DNA from: Aulostomus chinensis | Taxonomy: Eukaryota; Chordata; Actinopteri; Syngnathiformes; Aulostomidae | Direction: 5' to 3' | Length of the DNA: 64,000 nt | NCBI GenBank assembly: GCA_037954235.1 | Contig: JBBMOA010000012.1 | Location: forward strand, 5,014,644 to 5,078,643 | Part shown: positions 59,729 to 64,000 of the stretch, piece after piece | Numbering within the stretch: position 1 is the first letter of the stretch | Layout of the letters: each line of letters starts with the position of its first letter | Made by a program: the position numbers and the translations under genes | The notes under the pieces: model-generated | Told to the model about the DNA's origin: nothing | Database searches by the model: none | The model's input: the letters and a program-made list of their open reading frames with translations, nothing else

Positions 59729-59994
59729 TCAATAATGATGTATGTAGAGAATAAACCGCACTCACAACTACATCACATGCAGTGGAGAGAAGGTATCACT
59801 TCCTGAGCTCATAATCAAACATAGTATTGCAGTTGTTCATTTTTAGTACATTTAATTGAAAAAATGATTCACTTTTAGGTCTGTATCAGTGCAGGAGTTC
59901 AAATGCAGCACACCAACACTGACCTGCCATTGAGGGTATATTTGACTTGGGGTCTGTCCACCCCTGCTGGCCTCTCCACAGGAGGACTGGCTGC
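6026..59994 (-). CDS. pard3b: pard3b (PAR3-like polarity scaffold), partial: 15 internal coding exons
   Basis: Spliced gene on the minus strand. Fifteen exons, listed separately, join with unbroken phase to about 695 residues, against roughly 1200 for the human protein as I recall it. PAR3-family proteins are PDZ scaffolds at epithelial tight junctions that organise apical-basal polarity with PAR6 and aPKC. The beta paralogue is reported not to bind aPKC. Visible here are three PDZ domains (about 25-111, 202-291, 319-414), an aPKC-region-like motif (563-575), the block VRGRGCNESF (597-606) and a lysine-rich tail (about 650-690). PDZ2 reads VVTRDSSVHGPGPI and PDZ3 reads GNKRSRETG-like (GNKSRETGEDLGIF); both are closer to remembered PARD3B than to PARD3. 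Missing are the N-terminal CR1 domain (expected beyond 64000) and the C-terminus (expected before 1). Which teleost duplicate this is cannot be told from the window. Confidence 0.93.
6246..7807 (-). other. pard3b intron between exons n and o
   Basis: 1562 bp. It contains a (GT)n tract at 6680-6703. I see no other gene or recognised element. Confidence 0.85.
6680..6703. repeat. (GT)12
   Basis: Pure tract inside the intron between exons n and o. Confidence 0.9.
7808..8023 (-). CDS. pard3b: pard3b exon n: aPKC-region motif and conserved CNESF block
   Basis: 216 nt, residues 552-622, phase 1 at both ends. It reads SSPEGLGPTLGLKKSCSLES, then LQTAMSEV, later LPFHRPRPNMVRGRGCNESF and RAAIDKSYDGPPEEDD. 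GLKKSxSLESLQTA is the segment which in PAR3 binds aPKC and carries its phosphorylated serine; the PARD3B protein is reported not to bind aPKC. The second block is the most strongly conserved non-PDZ part of the family. Acceptor gtcttag; donor gtgatt is weak. The candidate solo LTR lies 149 bp upstream of the acceptor. Confidence 0.98.
8169..8172. repeat. 4-bp target-site duplication, left copy
   Basis: AATG directly before the TGTTGGG end; matched by AATG at 9929-9932. Four bases match by chance about once in 256. Confidence 0.6.
8328..8385 (+). promoter_or_regulatory. LTR promoter motifs: CCAAT, CRE-like and TATA
   Basis: ATTGG (inverted CCAAT) at 8328-8332, TACGTCA (CRE half site) at 8356-8362 and TATAAAA at 8379-8385. 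Order and spacing fit a polymerase II promoter, with transcription predicted to start near 8410 in the plus direction, antisense to pard3b. Confidence 0.55.
9131..9310 (+). promoter_or_regulatory. three YY1-like motifs in the LTR
   Basis: GCCATTT at 9131-9137, GGCCATCTTGG at 9272-9282 and CGCCATTTTGG at 9300-9310. They match the YY1 core (GCCATnTT). YY1 sites occur in several retroviral LTRs and leaders. Function is inferred. Confidence 0.45.
9350..9415. repeat. (TCTCTCAC)n then (CA)n inside the LTR
   Basis: Compound tract within the candidate LTR. Confidence 0.85.
9509..9514 (+). terminator. AATAAA polyadenylation signal in the LTR
   Basis: AATAAA in the plus direction, followed by a T/GT-rich stretch (tgtgttatattg), as expected near an LTR R-U5 boundary. 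It would not act on pard3b transcripts, which run the other way. Confidence 0.5.
9929..9932. repeat. 4-bp target-site duplication, right copy
   Basis: AATG directly after the CCCCAACA end, paired with 8169-8172. The earlier CCCCAACA at 9888-9895 is followed by TTTT and has no such match. Confidence 0.6.
11542..11604. repeat. (GT)n(GA)n
   Basis: GT tract followed at once by GA tract; TATATATA follows near 11620. Confidence 0.9.
13503..13541. repeat. (CA)n
   Basis: Pure CA tract, about 39 bp. Confidence 0.95.
13677..13733. repeat. (GA)n with GC interruptions
   Basis: GA tract with GAGC units. Confidence 0.9.
15474..15513. repeat. (GT)20
   Basis: Pure GT tract. Confidence 0.95.
17067..17232. 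repeat. two (CA)n tracts
   Basis: CA tracts at 17067-17101 and 17198-17232 with about 96 bp of unique sequence between. Confidence 0.9.
17603..17659. repeat. (CT)n(CA)n
   Basis: Compound pyrimidine and CA tract. Confidence 0.95.
17809..17842. repeat. (GT)n
   Basis: GT tract followed by ATGCGT units. Confidence 0.95.
20540..20632 (+). repeat. (TCCA)n with LINE-like 3' tail
   Basis: (ATCC)n at about 20549-20580, followed by TTTTCTACAGCGTATCCTGT and GAGCCTATCCCAGCTGCC. This arrangement is typical of L2-like LINE ends in fish. The preceding 20118-20520 (TTAAAGGAGACCTATTATAC onward) resembles another fish repeat, less surely. Confidence 0.6.
21635..21679 (-). CDS. pard3b: pard3b exon m: 45-nt small exon
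   Basis: 45 nt, phase 1 at both ends, residues 537-550, PDEGNVGSLAGTTT. With the flanking exons it reads SMDMV-PDEGNVGSLAG, matching remembered PARD3B MDLVPDESKVHSLAG and PARD3 LVADETKLNTV. The acceptor is gtttcag and the donor is gtgagg. Because it is symmetric it could be skipped without a frameshift. It is easily missed by ORF-based methods since its own frame is short. Confidence 0.9.
22029..22054. repeat. (GT)13
   Basis: Pure GT tract. Confidence 0.9.
25203..25235. repeat. (GT)n
   Basis: GT tract about 120 bp downstream (gene sense) of the donor of exon l. Confidence 0.9.
25359..25456 (-). CDS. pard3b: pard3b exon l: KSMDM motif exon
   Basis: 95 or 98 nt, residues 505-535, phase 2 in and phase 1 out. 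It reads EPSNPAEPQSPAQNPNQR and then QVLHVKSSKSMDM. KSSKSMDM matches KASKSMDLV in PARD3B and RKSKSMDLV in PARD3. The acceptor is gcagcag, a second tandem acceptor: starts at 25456 and 25453 both stay in frame and differ by one Ser or Arg. The donor is gtacga. The final G joins TG of the next exon to give V. Confidence 0.92.
25457..25911 (-). other. pard3b intron between exons k and l
   Basis: 455 bp, short. Open plus-strand frames are present but no recognisable protein. Confidence 0.8.
25912..26017 (-). CDS. pard3b: pard3b exon k: acidic linker exon
   Basis: 106 nt, residues 470-503, phase 1 in and phase 2 out. It reads TNASYCHMDEDEEGELYGRE and then TELRSSTQYSYLQD. The acceptor is gcttttcag and the donor is gtgtgt. 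Neighbouring exons end in phase 1 and begin in phase 2, so this exon is needed to keep frame. The acidic run MDEDEEGE has no clear match in my memory of the mammalian protein. Confidence 0.75.
26018..30138 (-). other. pard3b intron between exons j and k
   Basis: 4121 bp. It has a pyrimidine-rich plus-strand stretch at about 27160-27370 and 27540-27640, several poly-T and poly-A runs, and a (CA)n at 29722-29752. No gene recognised. Confidence 0.8.
29722..29752. repeat. (CA)n
   Basis: Pure CA tract. Confidence 0.9.
30139..30292 (-). CDS. pard3b: pard3b exon j: Gly/Ser/Asn-rich linker after PDZ3
   Basis: 154 nt, residues 418-468, phase 0 in and phase 1 out. It reads EQLGASPNCSFDGSPCLPG and then GQTNGHVSPPGVSGSLHTSN. 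It joins in frame directly to the end of PDZ3, with a good acceptor (cttgtcag) and a strong donor (gtgagt). It is poorly conserved with mammals, as expected for this linker; only the LG-S and PP/SG pattern can be aligned. Coding status rests on splice and phase evidence. Confidence 0.82.
31201..31257. repeat. (CATCG/CA)n
   Basis: TCGCATCGCATCACATCA then pure CA. Confidence 0.85.
32603..32653. repeat. (TC)n(CA)n
   Basis: Short TC run followed by about 43 bp of CA. Confidence 0.9.
32817..32859. repeat. (GT)n next to exon i donor
   Basis: On the gene strand this is (CA)n starting about 18 nt downstream of the donor at 32877. Confidence 0.95.
32878..33036 (-). CDS. pard3b: pard3b exon i: second half of PDZ3
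   Basis: 159 nt, 53 codons, residues 365-417, phase 0 at both ends. It reads DGSLRVNDQLIAVNGQSLLG, then RSNHVAMETLRRSMSHEGN and VRGTIQLVVLRALK. It completes PDZ3, and matches the family closely. The acceptor is ctcctcacag. The donor gtatac is unusual and is followed after about 18 nt by a (CA)n tract in the sense strand. Confidence 0.98.
33037..33964 (-). other. pard3b intron inside PDZ3
   Basis: 928 bp between the two PDZ3 exons. It contains a (CA)n of about 58 bp at 33876-33933. Nothing else recognised. Confidence 0.9.
33876..33933. repeat. (AC)29 next to exon h donor
   Basis: On the gene strand this is (GT)n starting about 31 nt downstream of the donor at 33964. Confidence 0.95.
33965..34156 (-). 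CDS. pard3b: pard3b exon h: first half of PDZ3
   Basis: 192 nt, 64 codons, residues 301-364, phase 0 at both ends. It begins KDEMSRGSALITEHGKEK, then LMFEVPLNDTGSAGLGVSLK and GNKSRETGEDLGIFIKSIIH, ending GGAAYK. GSAGLGV is the carboxylate-binding loop. It is almost the same as remembered PARD3B PDZ3. The acceptor is ctctcag after a (CT)-rich tract; the donor is gtgaca. A long (GT)n in the sense strand starts about 31 nt after the donor. Confidence 0.98.
34190..34246. repeat. (GA)n next to exon h acceptor
   Basis: On the gene strand this is a (CT)-rich tract ending about 33 nt before the acceptor at 34157. Confidence 0.9.
35081..35108. repeat. (GT)14
   Basis: Pure GT tract. Confidence 0.9.
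37955..38560 (+). repeat. teleost-type interspersed repeat (degenerate)
   Basis: It begins AATTTATTTATGTAGAGCCA and later has CAAGCACTCGCTGACGGTGG and ATCTGCCTCGACTGGTTG, words I recall from a repeat family common in percomorph fish. A poly-T/poly-A stretch at about 38150-38170 interrupts it. Borders and family name are uncertain. Confidence 0.6.
38566..38700. repeat. (GT)n at 38566-38584 and (CA)n at 38671-38700
   Basis: Two short tracts of opposite sense about 86 bp apart; as inverted repeats they could pair. Confidence 0.85.
38831..38869. repeat. (GT)n
   Basis: GT tract followed by GTGAAAGAGAGAGAGG. Confidence 0.95.
40270..40331. repeat. (GT)31
   Basis: Long pure GT tract. Confidence 0.95.
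40456..40480. repeat. (CAT)8
   Basis: Trinucleotide tract in the intron. Confidence 0.9.
41826..41885 (+). repeat. degenerate LINE-like 3' tail
   Basis: CAATCCATCCATTTTTCATC followed by TTCAGGGTCACGGGGCTGCA, a decayed version of the same tail as at 20540. Confidence 0.4.
44096..44224 (-). CDS. pard3b: pard3b exon g: end of PDZ2
   Basis: 129 nt, exactly 43 codons, residues 258-300, phase 0 at both ends. It reads VNGVDITGVGQEELVCMLRS and later VSLVVLRQEDIFLPRE. This is the last helix and strand of PDZ2. It is separated from the previous exon by only 78 nt of intron. The acceptor is gtgtgtgcag and the donor is gtaaga. A 9.9-kb intron follows. Confidence 0.96.
44225..44302 (-). other. pard3b 78-nt intron inside PDZ2
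   Basis: Very short intron with GT (gtgcgg) and AG (gtgcag) ends, near the lower practical size for vertebrate introns. Both flanking exons are certain. Confidence 0.95.
44303..44442 (-). CDS. pard3b: pard3b exon f: core of PDZ2
   Basis: 140 nt, residues 212-257. It reads SEGLGFTVVTRDSSVHGPGP and then ILVKNILPRGAAVKDGRLQS, ending GDRILE. SEGLGFTV is the canonical GLGF peptide-binding loop. The run TRDSSVHGPGPI separates PARD3B from PARD3 (TRDVTIGGSAPI in memory), and is the best single marker of the paralogue. In PAR3, PDZ2 also contacts membrane phosphoinositides. The acceptor is ctttgtag; the donor gtgcgg is weaker than usual. Confidence 0.97.
44595..44634. repeat. (CTGC)n(CTGT)n(CTGC)n
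   Basis: Tetranucleotide tract. Confidence 0.9.
45383..45415. repeat. (GT)n
   Basis: Pure GT tract. Confidence 0.9.
45622..45673. repeat. (CT)n(CA)n
   Basis: Compound tract. Confidence 0.9.
46704..46812 (-). CDS. pard3b: pard3b exon e: linker and first strand of PDZ2
   Basis: 109 nt, residues 175-210, phase 0 in and phase 1 out. It starts NTKGRSESPLPKKSPALSS and ends GGRRLRIDLKK(G). The last part is the entry strand of PDZ2 and matches remembered PARD3B KKIKIDLKKG. It is rich in Ser, Pro and Lys. The acceptor is tcacctag and the donor is gtgagg. Confidence 0.93.
46813..47348 (-). other. pard3b intron between exons d and e
   Basis: 536 bp. Nothing distinctive seen. Confidence 0.9.
47349..47598 (-). 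CDS. pard3b: pard3b exon d: end of PDZ1 and linker
   Basis: 250 nt, residues 92-174. It begins AQEVFRQAMHSPVVRLEVVP, the last helix and strand of PDZ1, then RERYEKSLIGQLF, matching remembered PARD3B NREQYEKSVIGSL. It continues into a proline- and lysine-rich linker (KDPPPPIKAKP). The acceptor follows a long pyrimidine tract (47601-47650 on the plus strand reads as GA repeats). The donor is gtgagc, with phase 0 out. Confidence 0.95.
48771..49026 (+). repeat. dispersed repeat, copy 1 of a local pair
   Basis: Closely matches 50563-51010 through shared words such as GGGCTAAATGATGCGATGAT and TGTTCGGGAATAATAAATG. It lacks about 194 bp present in copy 2. Family not recognised. Confidence 0.85.
49798..49830. 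repeat. (GT)n
   Basis: Pure GT tract lying between the two copies of the local duplication. Confidence 0.9.
50563..51010 (+). repeat. dispersed repeat, copy 2 of a local pair
   Basis: Same direction as copy 1 and very similar across both ends, with an extra stretch of about 194 bp (50684-50877). The TTTTAGTCA-type words resemble degenerate elements common in fish genomes, but I cannot name the family. Confidence 0.85.
51711..51836 (-). CDS. pard3b: pard3b exon c: middle of PDZ1
   Basis: 126 nt, residues 50-90. It reads FLGLYIRGVEEDSRSRKEA and then LFQEDECIVRINNTDLMDKT, closely matching remembered PARD3B (LGLFIRGIEDNSRSKREGLF, ENECIVKINNVDL). It covers the central beta strands of PDZ1. The acceptor is ctgatag and the donor is a strong gtgagt. 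One base completes R49 and two bases (CA) begin Q91. Confidence 0.95.
52146..52172. repeat. (CA)13
   Basis: Pure CA tract. Confidence 0.9.
52921..53180 (+). repeat. teleost-type repeat with TGACCTTTGACCT units
   Basis: Two related half-units, each with a TGACCT-type word, then TCTTGTCAGTTCATCCTCCA or CTCGTCTGTTCATCTTTGAA, then a fading copy and ggacgga. Similar sequences occur widely in teleost introns. Family uncertain. Confidence 0.55.
53196..53235. repeat. (GAGT)n
   Basis: Imperfect GAGT/GAGC repeats, about 40 bp, starting 13 nt beyond the donor of the PDZ1 exon b. Confidence 0.85.
53249..53326 (-). CDS. pard3b: pard3b exon b: start of PDZ1
   Basis: 75 or 78 nt; residues 25-48 are TVEILGEDSPLGIHVVPYC followed by SSLSG. 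This is the first strand and carboxylate-binding loop (PLGI, the GLGF-loop equivalent) of PDZ1, which in PAR3 binds PAR6 and junction proteins. The acceptor is atagcag, so splicing can start at 53326 or 53323. Both keep frame and differ only by one residue. The donor is gtcagt; the exon ends with CG, completed to R by the next exon. A (GAGT)n repeat begins about 13 nt past the donor. Confidence 0.93.
54119..54140. repeat. (GT)11
   Basis: Short GT tract; another is at 53887-53904. Confidence 0.8.
55590..55720 (+). repeat. teleost-type repeat tail
   Basis: It contains GTGCCAAATTTCATTGCTAT and CCACAGTGGTGGGCCGACCC, a pattern I recall from a repeat widespread in fish. It is degenerate and partial. 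Confidence 0.5.
58384..58433. repeat. (GT)n, interrupted
   Basis: Two GT tracts separated by ATGTGAGACA. Confidence 0.85.
59143..59179. repeat. perfect AT-rich inverted repeat, 16-bp arms
   Basis: Arms 59143-59158 (ATATATTAATATTAAT) and 59164-59179 are exact reverse complements around a 5-base spacer, ATAGC. Further AT-rich sequence follows. It can form a hairpin or cruciform. Confidence 0.9.
59557..59724. repeat. (GT)n at 59557-59580 and (CA)n at 59697-59724
   Basis: Inverted pair of dinucleotide tracts about 120 bp apart, able to pair in single-stranded form. Confidence 0.85.
59924..59994 (-). CDS. pard3b: pard3b exon a: linker before PDZ1
   Basis: 71 nt, phase 0 in, phase 2 out, residues 1-23 (starts AASPPVERPAG, ends KYTLNG). 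The acceptor is a good ctctctgcag and the donor is gtcagt. The last two bases AG join the A of the next exon to give R, followed by TVEI, as in the family (RTVEI). Sequence similarity to the human linker is weak, so support rests on splice sites, phase match and position. The other two frames are also open here, but only this one chains to PDZ1. Confidence 0.6.
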
Positions 59995-60822
59995 CTGCAG
60001 AGAGCACACACAACACATTTCCTGTTAGTCGGTGACTGGCATTTGGAAAACACACAATAAAAAGACCTGATCAAGCACCAAGAACACAGCCAAACTGGCA
60101 GAAAGTTCATAGAGGAAGCGGGAAAAAATGATAAAGGTAATGTGAATACAAAACAATATGTGGGTGGATGAACAGATAAGCAACACGAATCAACACAGAG
60201 CTGTAAATAATTGAGTAAATGGAGCAATAAAGGATCTCCCTCGGTTTTGATTTTGCTTTTATGTGCTATACCTGAAAAAAAGGGAATGAATGTGGGGAGT
60301 AAAACAGATGATAAAATGATGGATGGATAATATCACTGGAAACACCGTCTGCCATTCCTGGTTGTCCAGACTCATTCAATACAACGTAGTAAAGACTAAA
60401 CAATATCTAAATTAATATATTGGGAAATTCACTGCATTTTAATCGTATCTGAATTCTGGCGGGGAAAAAAATAAAAAGTGCAGTTCGGTCCAAATTGTTG
60501 CAATCAGAGTCATGAGACCATGTGGCTCTTTGAGCTCAGGCGTGGGTCTCTACTGTAGAGTATGACAGCACAGATTTGTGAGCATATGCAGTCAAACACA
60601 CCGTTCAATAAGGCTCAATACTAGCTGGACACAATAATGGACTCTTTACATGACCTTTCACCTTTGACCTCTCCCCACTATTGCCAAATGACCTACACCA
60701 CCTGTCAGAGGAGGAGAGAGGGAAGTAAATGACGACAAAAAAAAGAAACTGAGAACAAAAGGCGATGACTAATTAAATGAGAAAAAGCCGACGTGAGAGA
60801 GCAGGAGAGATTCAGTCTGAGG

Positions 60823-60842
60823 CGAGAGAGAGAGAGAGAGAG
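60823..60842. repeat. (GA)10
   Basis: Short GA tract. Confidence 0.85.
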
Positions 60843-61339
60843 ACAGCGGCTCGCAGAAGCACCGAAGCCAGGAATGAGAGGAGGTGGAGGGAGGTGAGAG
60901 ATAGCAGTGACTGACAGCCTGCACATACAGCAAGCATATGTTTGGTGGCTTGGAAATCAGTTCGTCCAGCCAAGCAACAGATGTCGTCATGTGGGCTTAA
61001 TTAGTAACAGGGTGACAGGTAACATTAATTACCCTAACCTCTTTGTCATACCCACAGCCATGATACTTAAATTGGAAAGTCTTTCAGTGCTTACTTTTTT
61101 TCTCTCATTTAATACAAGTATATAAAAAATGAGTCTCTATGAGCAAGGCCAGGAATACAGCGTGCCACTTGTCAATAAAGACTAACCTGTTACAGGTACG
61201 GAACAAGGAGTGTCACATTATCAACGTTAACCTCACATTACCGCATATTAATTCAAGTTTCAGATATAACAGGAAGTGGCCTGTTTGAATATTTCTTTCA
61301 AAATTTGAGCTCTTCACTCCTCTACTACTTTTAAATAAT

Positions 61340-61430
61340 AAATAATAATAATTTTGATTTCTATAGTGCCTTTCATGATACCCAAGGACACTTCACATTA
61401 ACACAGAAAACAACAAGACAACACATTTAA
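61340..61430 (+). repeat. teleost-type repeat tail (TATAGTGCCTTTCA type)
   Basis: An ATAATA-rich lead followed by TTCTATAGTGCCTTTCATGA and ACCCAAGGACACTTCACATT, a pattern common at the ends of interspersed repeats in fish genomes. Family uncertain. Confidence 0.5.
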
Positions 61431-61550
61431 CAGGCATAATCAACGCTGGACACTCCCTTCTGTCAGATACAGTTTTGATGAATTCTACCTTGAAAAGTCA
61501 CATTGCCTCTGGTTGGGTCTCCCAAACTGTTTTCAAGGCTAAAAGATATT

Positions 61551-61808
61551 CTCTGGTGCTGGTGCTAGCCTCTGGCACTGGTGCTGGTGCTTGCCTCTGG
61601 TGGTGGTACTAGCGCTAGCCTCTGCCGCTGACCTCTGGCGCTGGTGCTAGCGCTAGCCTCGGGCGCTGGTGCTAGCGCTAGCCTCGGGCGCTGGTGCTAG
61701 CGCTAGCCACAGGCGCTGGTGCTAGCGCTTGCCTCTGGCGCTGGCCTCCGGCGCTGGCCTCCGGCGCTGGTGCTAGTGCTAGCCTCTGGTGCTGGCCTCT
61801 GGTGGGCC
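61551..61808. repeat. GC-rich minisatellite with palindromic core
   Basis: About 258 bp of variable units, most of the form GGCGCTGGTGCTAGCGCTAGCCTC. Three units carry the perfect 12-bp palindrome GCTAGCGCTAGC (61646-61657, 61671-61682, 61696-61707). Two plus-strand open frames across it (GAGASAxLW-type repeats) are products of the repeat. Confidence 0.9.
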
Positions 61809-63316
61809 GCTATTGCAATCATTGTACTGCTTCATTGTTTTTTCTTCTTCTTTGTACTGGACCCTCACCCCTTCGTCACTCAGTTCAAGCTTCATCGACT
61901 GAGAGACTATTTCATTATTTTCTCAAATTTTGTCAAGCAAGTGAATCATTTATACTGCCATTTGTCAATCTGTGAGAAATGACTAGTTTTATTTTGGAAG
62001 AAAGTAAAAACATACTGACAAAATTATAAATATTTATTAAGGACAACTGCAGAGAAAAAATACATAAAACATAAGTCTGCTAACCTTGGACAGTTAAGTC
62101 AATACTTGGATGCATTAGTGGCCATTCAAAAATTAGAGAATAGAGAAAGAGAATTTCCATTTTAACTGGATGATGGATACTCCTAACTTGACTAACTGTG
62201 AGTATAATAAATGGGCTGCAAGCATTTGGTCTTCTCAGTCCAATCTCATAATTGCCAAAAGGGGATTAAAAAACACCAAACTTATAGTGATATTACTAAT
62301 TACTGAATAATCAATCTAGCAAAGTGTTCCCTGAAAACACTCCCAGAGTGAGTATGATTAATTAATAGGAATATGTGAGTGTATTTTGTTACAGACATTA
62401 TTGTCTTTTTAGTGAGACTGAATGAAAAGACTGTTGAAATGTCACAGGGGACAAGCCGAATGTTCACATGTATGTAACACAAGCGTCAGAAAGCATACCT
62501 TCTTTTCCTTCATGGGGTATGTGTGGAGCTGTGGAGGCCAACTGCTTCATCAAACTGTCTATTTAATTCAGTTTTTGGTTTTTTGTTTTAGACTAAACAC
62601 ATTAAACTCATGTGACGGACCAGCTGTTTCCATCGCTGTCATTGTCACAGATATTTAGTCTCCCGACAGCAGCAACATATCCAATACTAGCTGGTACTTA
62701 AGATTAATTACAACTTGTCCTACCAAAGGTAAATTCTAAAGTCCTTTCAGCATCATTTGTTGTATGTGGCTCTTCTTCTATGCTGTTGTTACAGACAAAG
62801 CCGTGTGTCATGGTGCCTGTACTGCCATCTTCTGGTGGTATTGCGCAGCCTATCTTATTCGGTGCCTAACGGTTGATGGGAAACACACCTAATGCGCATT
62901 ACGTAATTTGCGATATGTCAACTATCAATCAACAGTTCGGTTCAAATTTTCCAGCCAATTAATCAGAAACACAGAGAAAACACAGAGCCCCTGTTGTGTT
63001 TCTTCATTTTTACCTGTATGCCCCATTCATTTAACATACTCTCAGAAATCGACTTCATTTACATTATTATATACATAGAGAGGCACTAAGGGGATTGGAA
63101 AAAATCCAAATACAAAAAGTAGACATTCACACAAAGCCCTCCAAACACAAACTGGCAAACAAAATTATTTCTCTGACAATCACGCACATACACAAGTACA
63201 CACGCGCAAAGGTAGAGTGATAAATAAGTACTGCAGCCTTATTAGCCCCAGTAGTATTCCTGGCAAGAGCAAATAGTCCCAGCCTGATTAGCACCTTGTA
63301 ACTCACCTGCATCTGT

Positions 63317-63317
63317 G

Positions 63318-63347
<30 letters not shown>
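63317..63347. repeat. (GT)n
   Basis: GT tract with one C near the end. Confidence 0.9.
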
Positions 63348-63349
<2 letters not shown>

Positions 63350-64000
63350 GTGTTTGTGCAAGTGTGTCCATTTTCTCTAGCATGAAAGAGAGCGAGAGAG
63401 GAAAGGAGAAAGTGATTTTGTGGCTCACTGTACTCATTTGTGCCTGGCATTTAGAACGGAAGAGCCGCACCAGTAAATCTTACTGGGTTGAAATTAAATA
63501 AATGGAGGGGGCCAGGAAGTAGGAGAAAAGACAGAGAGCAGAAAGGCAGAGAATTACTGCAAGAACAGTACTTTCTTCCTCTCATCGCTCTCGCCGAAAG
63601 GCCAAGTGACAATTTGAACAATTACCCAGAGCCATTACCTCTATCTGAACCTGGCTGGTTAAGAAGAGATGGACAAGTGGCTGAGTAAGAATGTGTGCTA
63701 GTGAGAGACGGAGGGCGACAGTCACAAAGACAAATACAAGAGACAGTGACAGGAGAGAAATGATGTATAGAGGAGAAAAACAGAATTCCTTCACCACTAT
63801 AACCTCGTGCCTTTTCTATTGAGGCCCAGCAGGTGTGGGTCCATGCTGATAGTCTCCACCAGCTGGGACAAACAATGTGAGGAGGTTTTAGGCATAAAAT
63901 GAATGGTCAATGAATGATGTAACCAATTACCAAACATATAATTTATGTCTCTATTATGAAGATGTCCTCCCTCCATCAACGACAGGACAGTGACATTTGA

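Larger units (their letters stand above)
53327..59923 (-). other. pard3b intron between exons a and b
   Basis: 6597 bp. It holds GT tracts, poly-G runs at 56298-56312 and 56891-56902, a teleost-type repeat tail at about 55590-55720 and the AT inverted repeat at 59143-59179. A minus-strand frame at 54742-54850 is discussed under findings. Confidence 0.7.
59995..64000 (-). other. pard3b intron, partial (5' side of window)
   Basis: No exon recognised. It holds the palindromic minisatellite (61551-61808), a teleost-type repeat tail at about 61340-61430 and a triple nuclear-receptor half-site at 60651-60670. Earlier exons coding the CR1 domain are presumably beyond the window. Confidence 0.65.

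Noticed and set aside
61694..61982. Plus-strand frames with GAGASA-type repeats
   Set aside because: Produced by the GC-rich minisatellite; two overlapping frames are equally open.
63797..63979. Minus-strand frame ending VETISMDPHLLGLNRKGTRL as an upstream pard3b exon
   Set aside because: It has an acceptor-like tcccag but no good donor and no similarity to the CR1 domain or linker.
1..64000. CRISPR arrays, bacterial operons or phage
   Set aside because: Tandem repeats here are short simple repeats without spacers; gene structure is vertebrate with introns.

Overview
This is a window of vertebrate nuclear DNA, almost certainly from a ray-finned (teleost) fish. It has spliced exons with GT-AG junctions, very many (CA)n/(GT)n and (GA)n tracts, and repeats that resemble common teleost families. 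There are no operons and no intact intronless genes. Nearly all long open frames are simple-repeat translations, such as runs of HT, CV or ER.

The window holds one recognisable gene. It is on the minus strand and is the middle part of pard3b (par-3 family cell polarity regulator beta, PAR3-like). I placed fifteen coding exons from about 59.99 kb down to 6.03 kb. Their splice phases chain without a break into about 695 residues. The protein runs: end of a linker, PDZ1 (residues about 25-111), linker, PDZ2 (about 202-291), PDZ3 (about 319-414), a low-complexity linker with an acidic exon, the motif corresponding to the PAR3 aPKC-binding region (GLKKSCSLESLQT), the conserved VRGRGCNESF block, and a lysine-rich segment. 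The amino-terminal CR1 oligomerisation exons should lie beyond 64000 and the carboxy-terminal exons before position 1. Residue numbers below count from the first codon of the exon at 59994. Family assignment comes from remembered PARD3/PARD3B sequences, not from a search.

Layout: 1-6025 is 3' intron. 6.0-8.0 kb has the lysine-rich and aPKC-motif exons. 8173-9928 is a candidate solo LTR in antisense orientation, with TGTTGGG/CCCAACA ends, a 4-bp target duplication, CCAAT, CRE and TATA motifs and AATAAA. 10-21.6 kb is intron. 21.6-30.3 kb has four small linker exons. 32.9-34.2 kb has the two PDZ3 exons. 34.2-44.1 kb is intron containing a teleost-type repeat. 44.1-47.6 kb has PDZ2 and linker exons. 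47.6-53.3 kb has PDZ1 exons, with a local duplication in one intron. 53.3-64 kb is 5' intron with one linker exon, a palindrome-rich minisatellite and an AT inverted repeat.

I found no evidence for a new gene system. The points most worth checking are the LTR next to an exon, two tandem NAGNAG acceptors, repeats pressed against splice donors, nuclear-receptor DR1-like motifs in introns, and the palindromic minisatellite.
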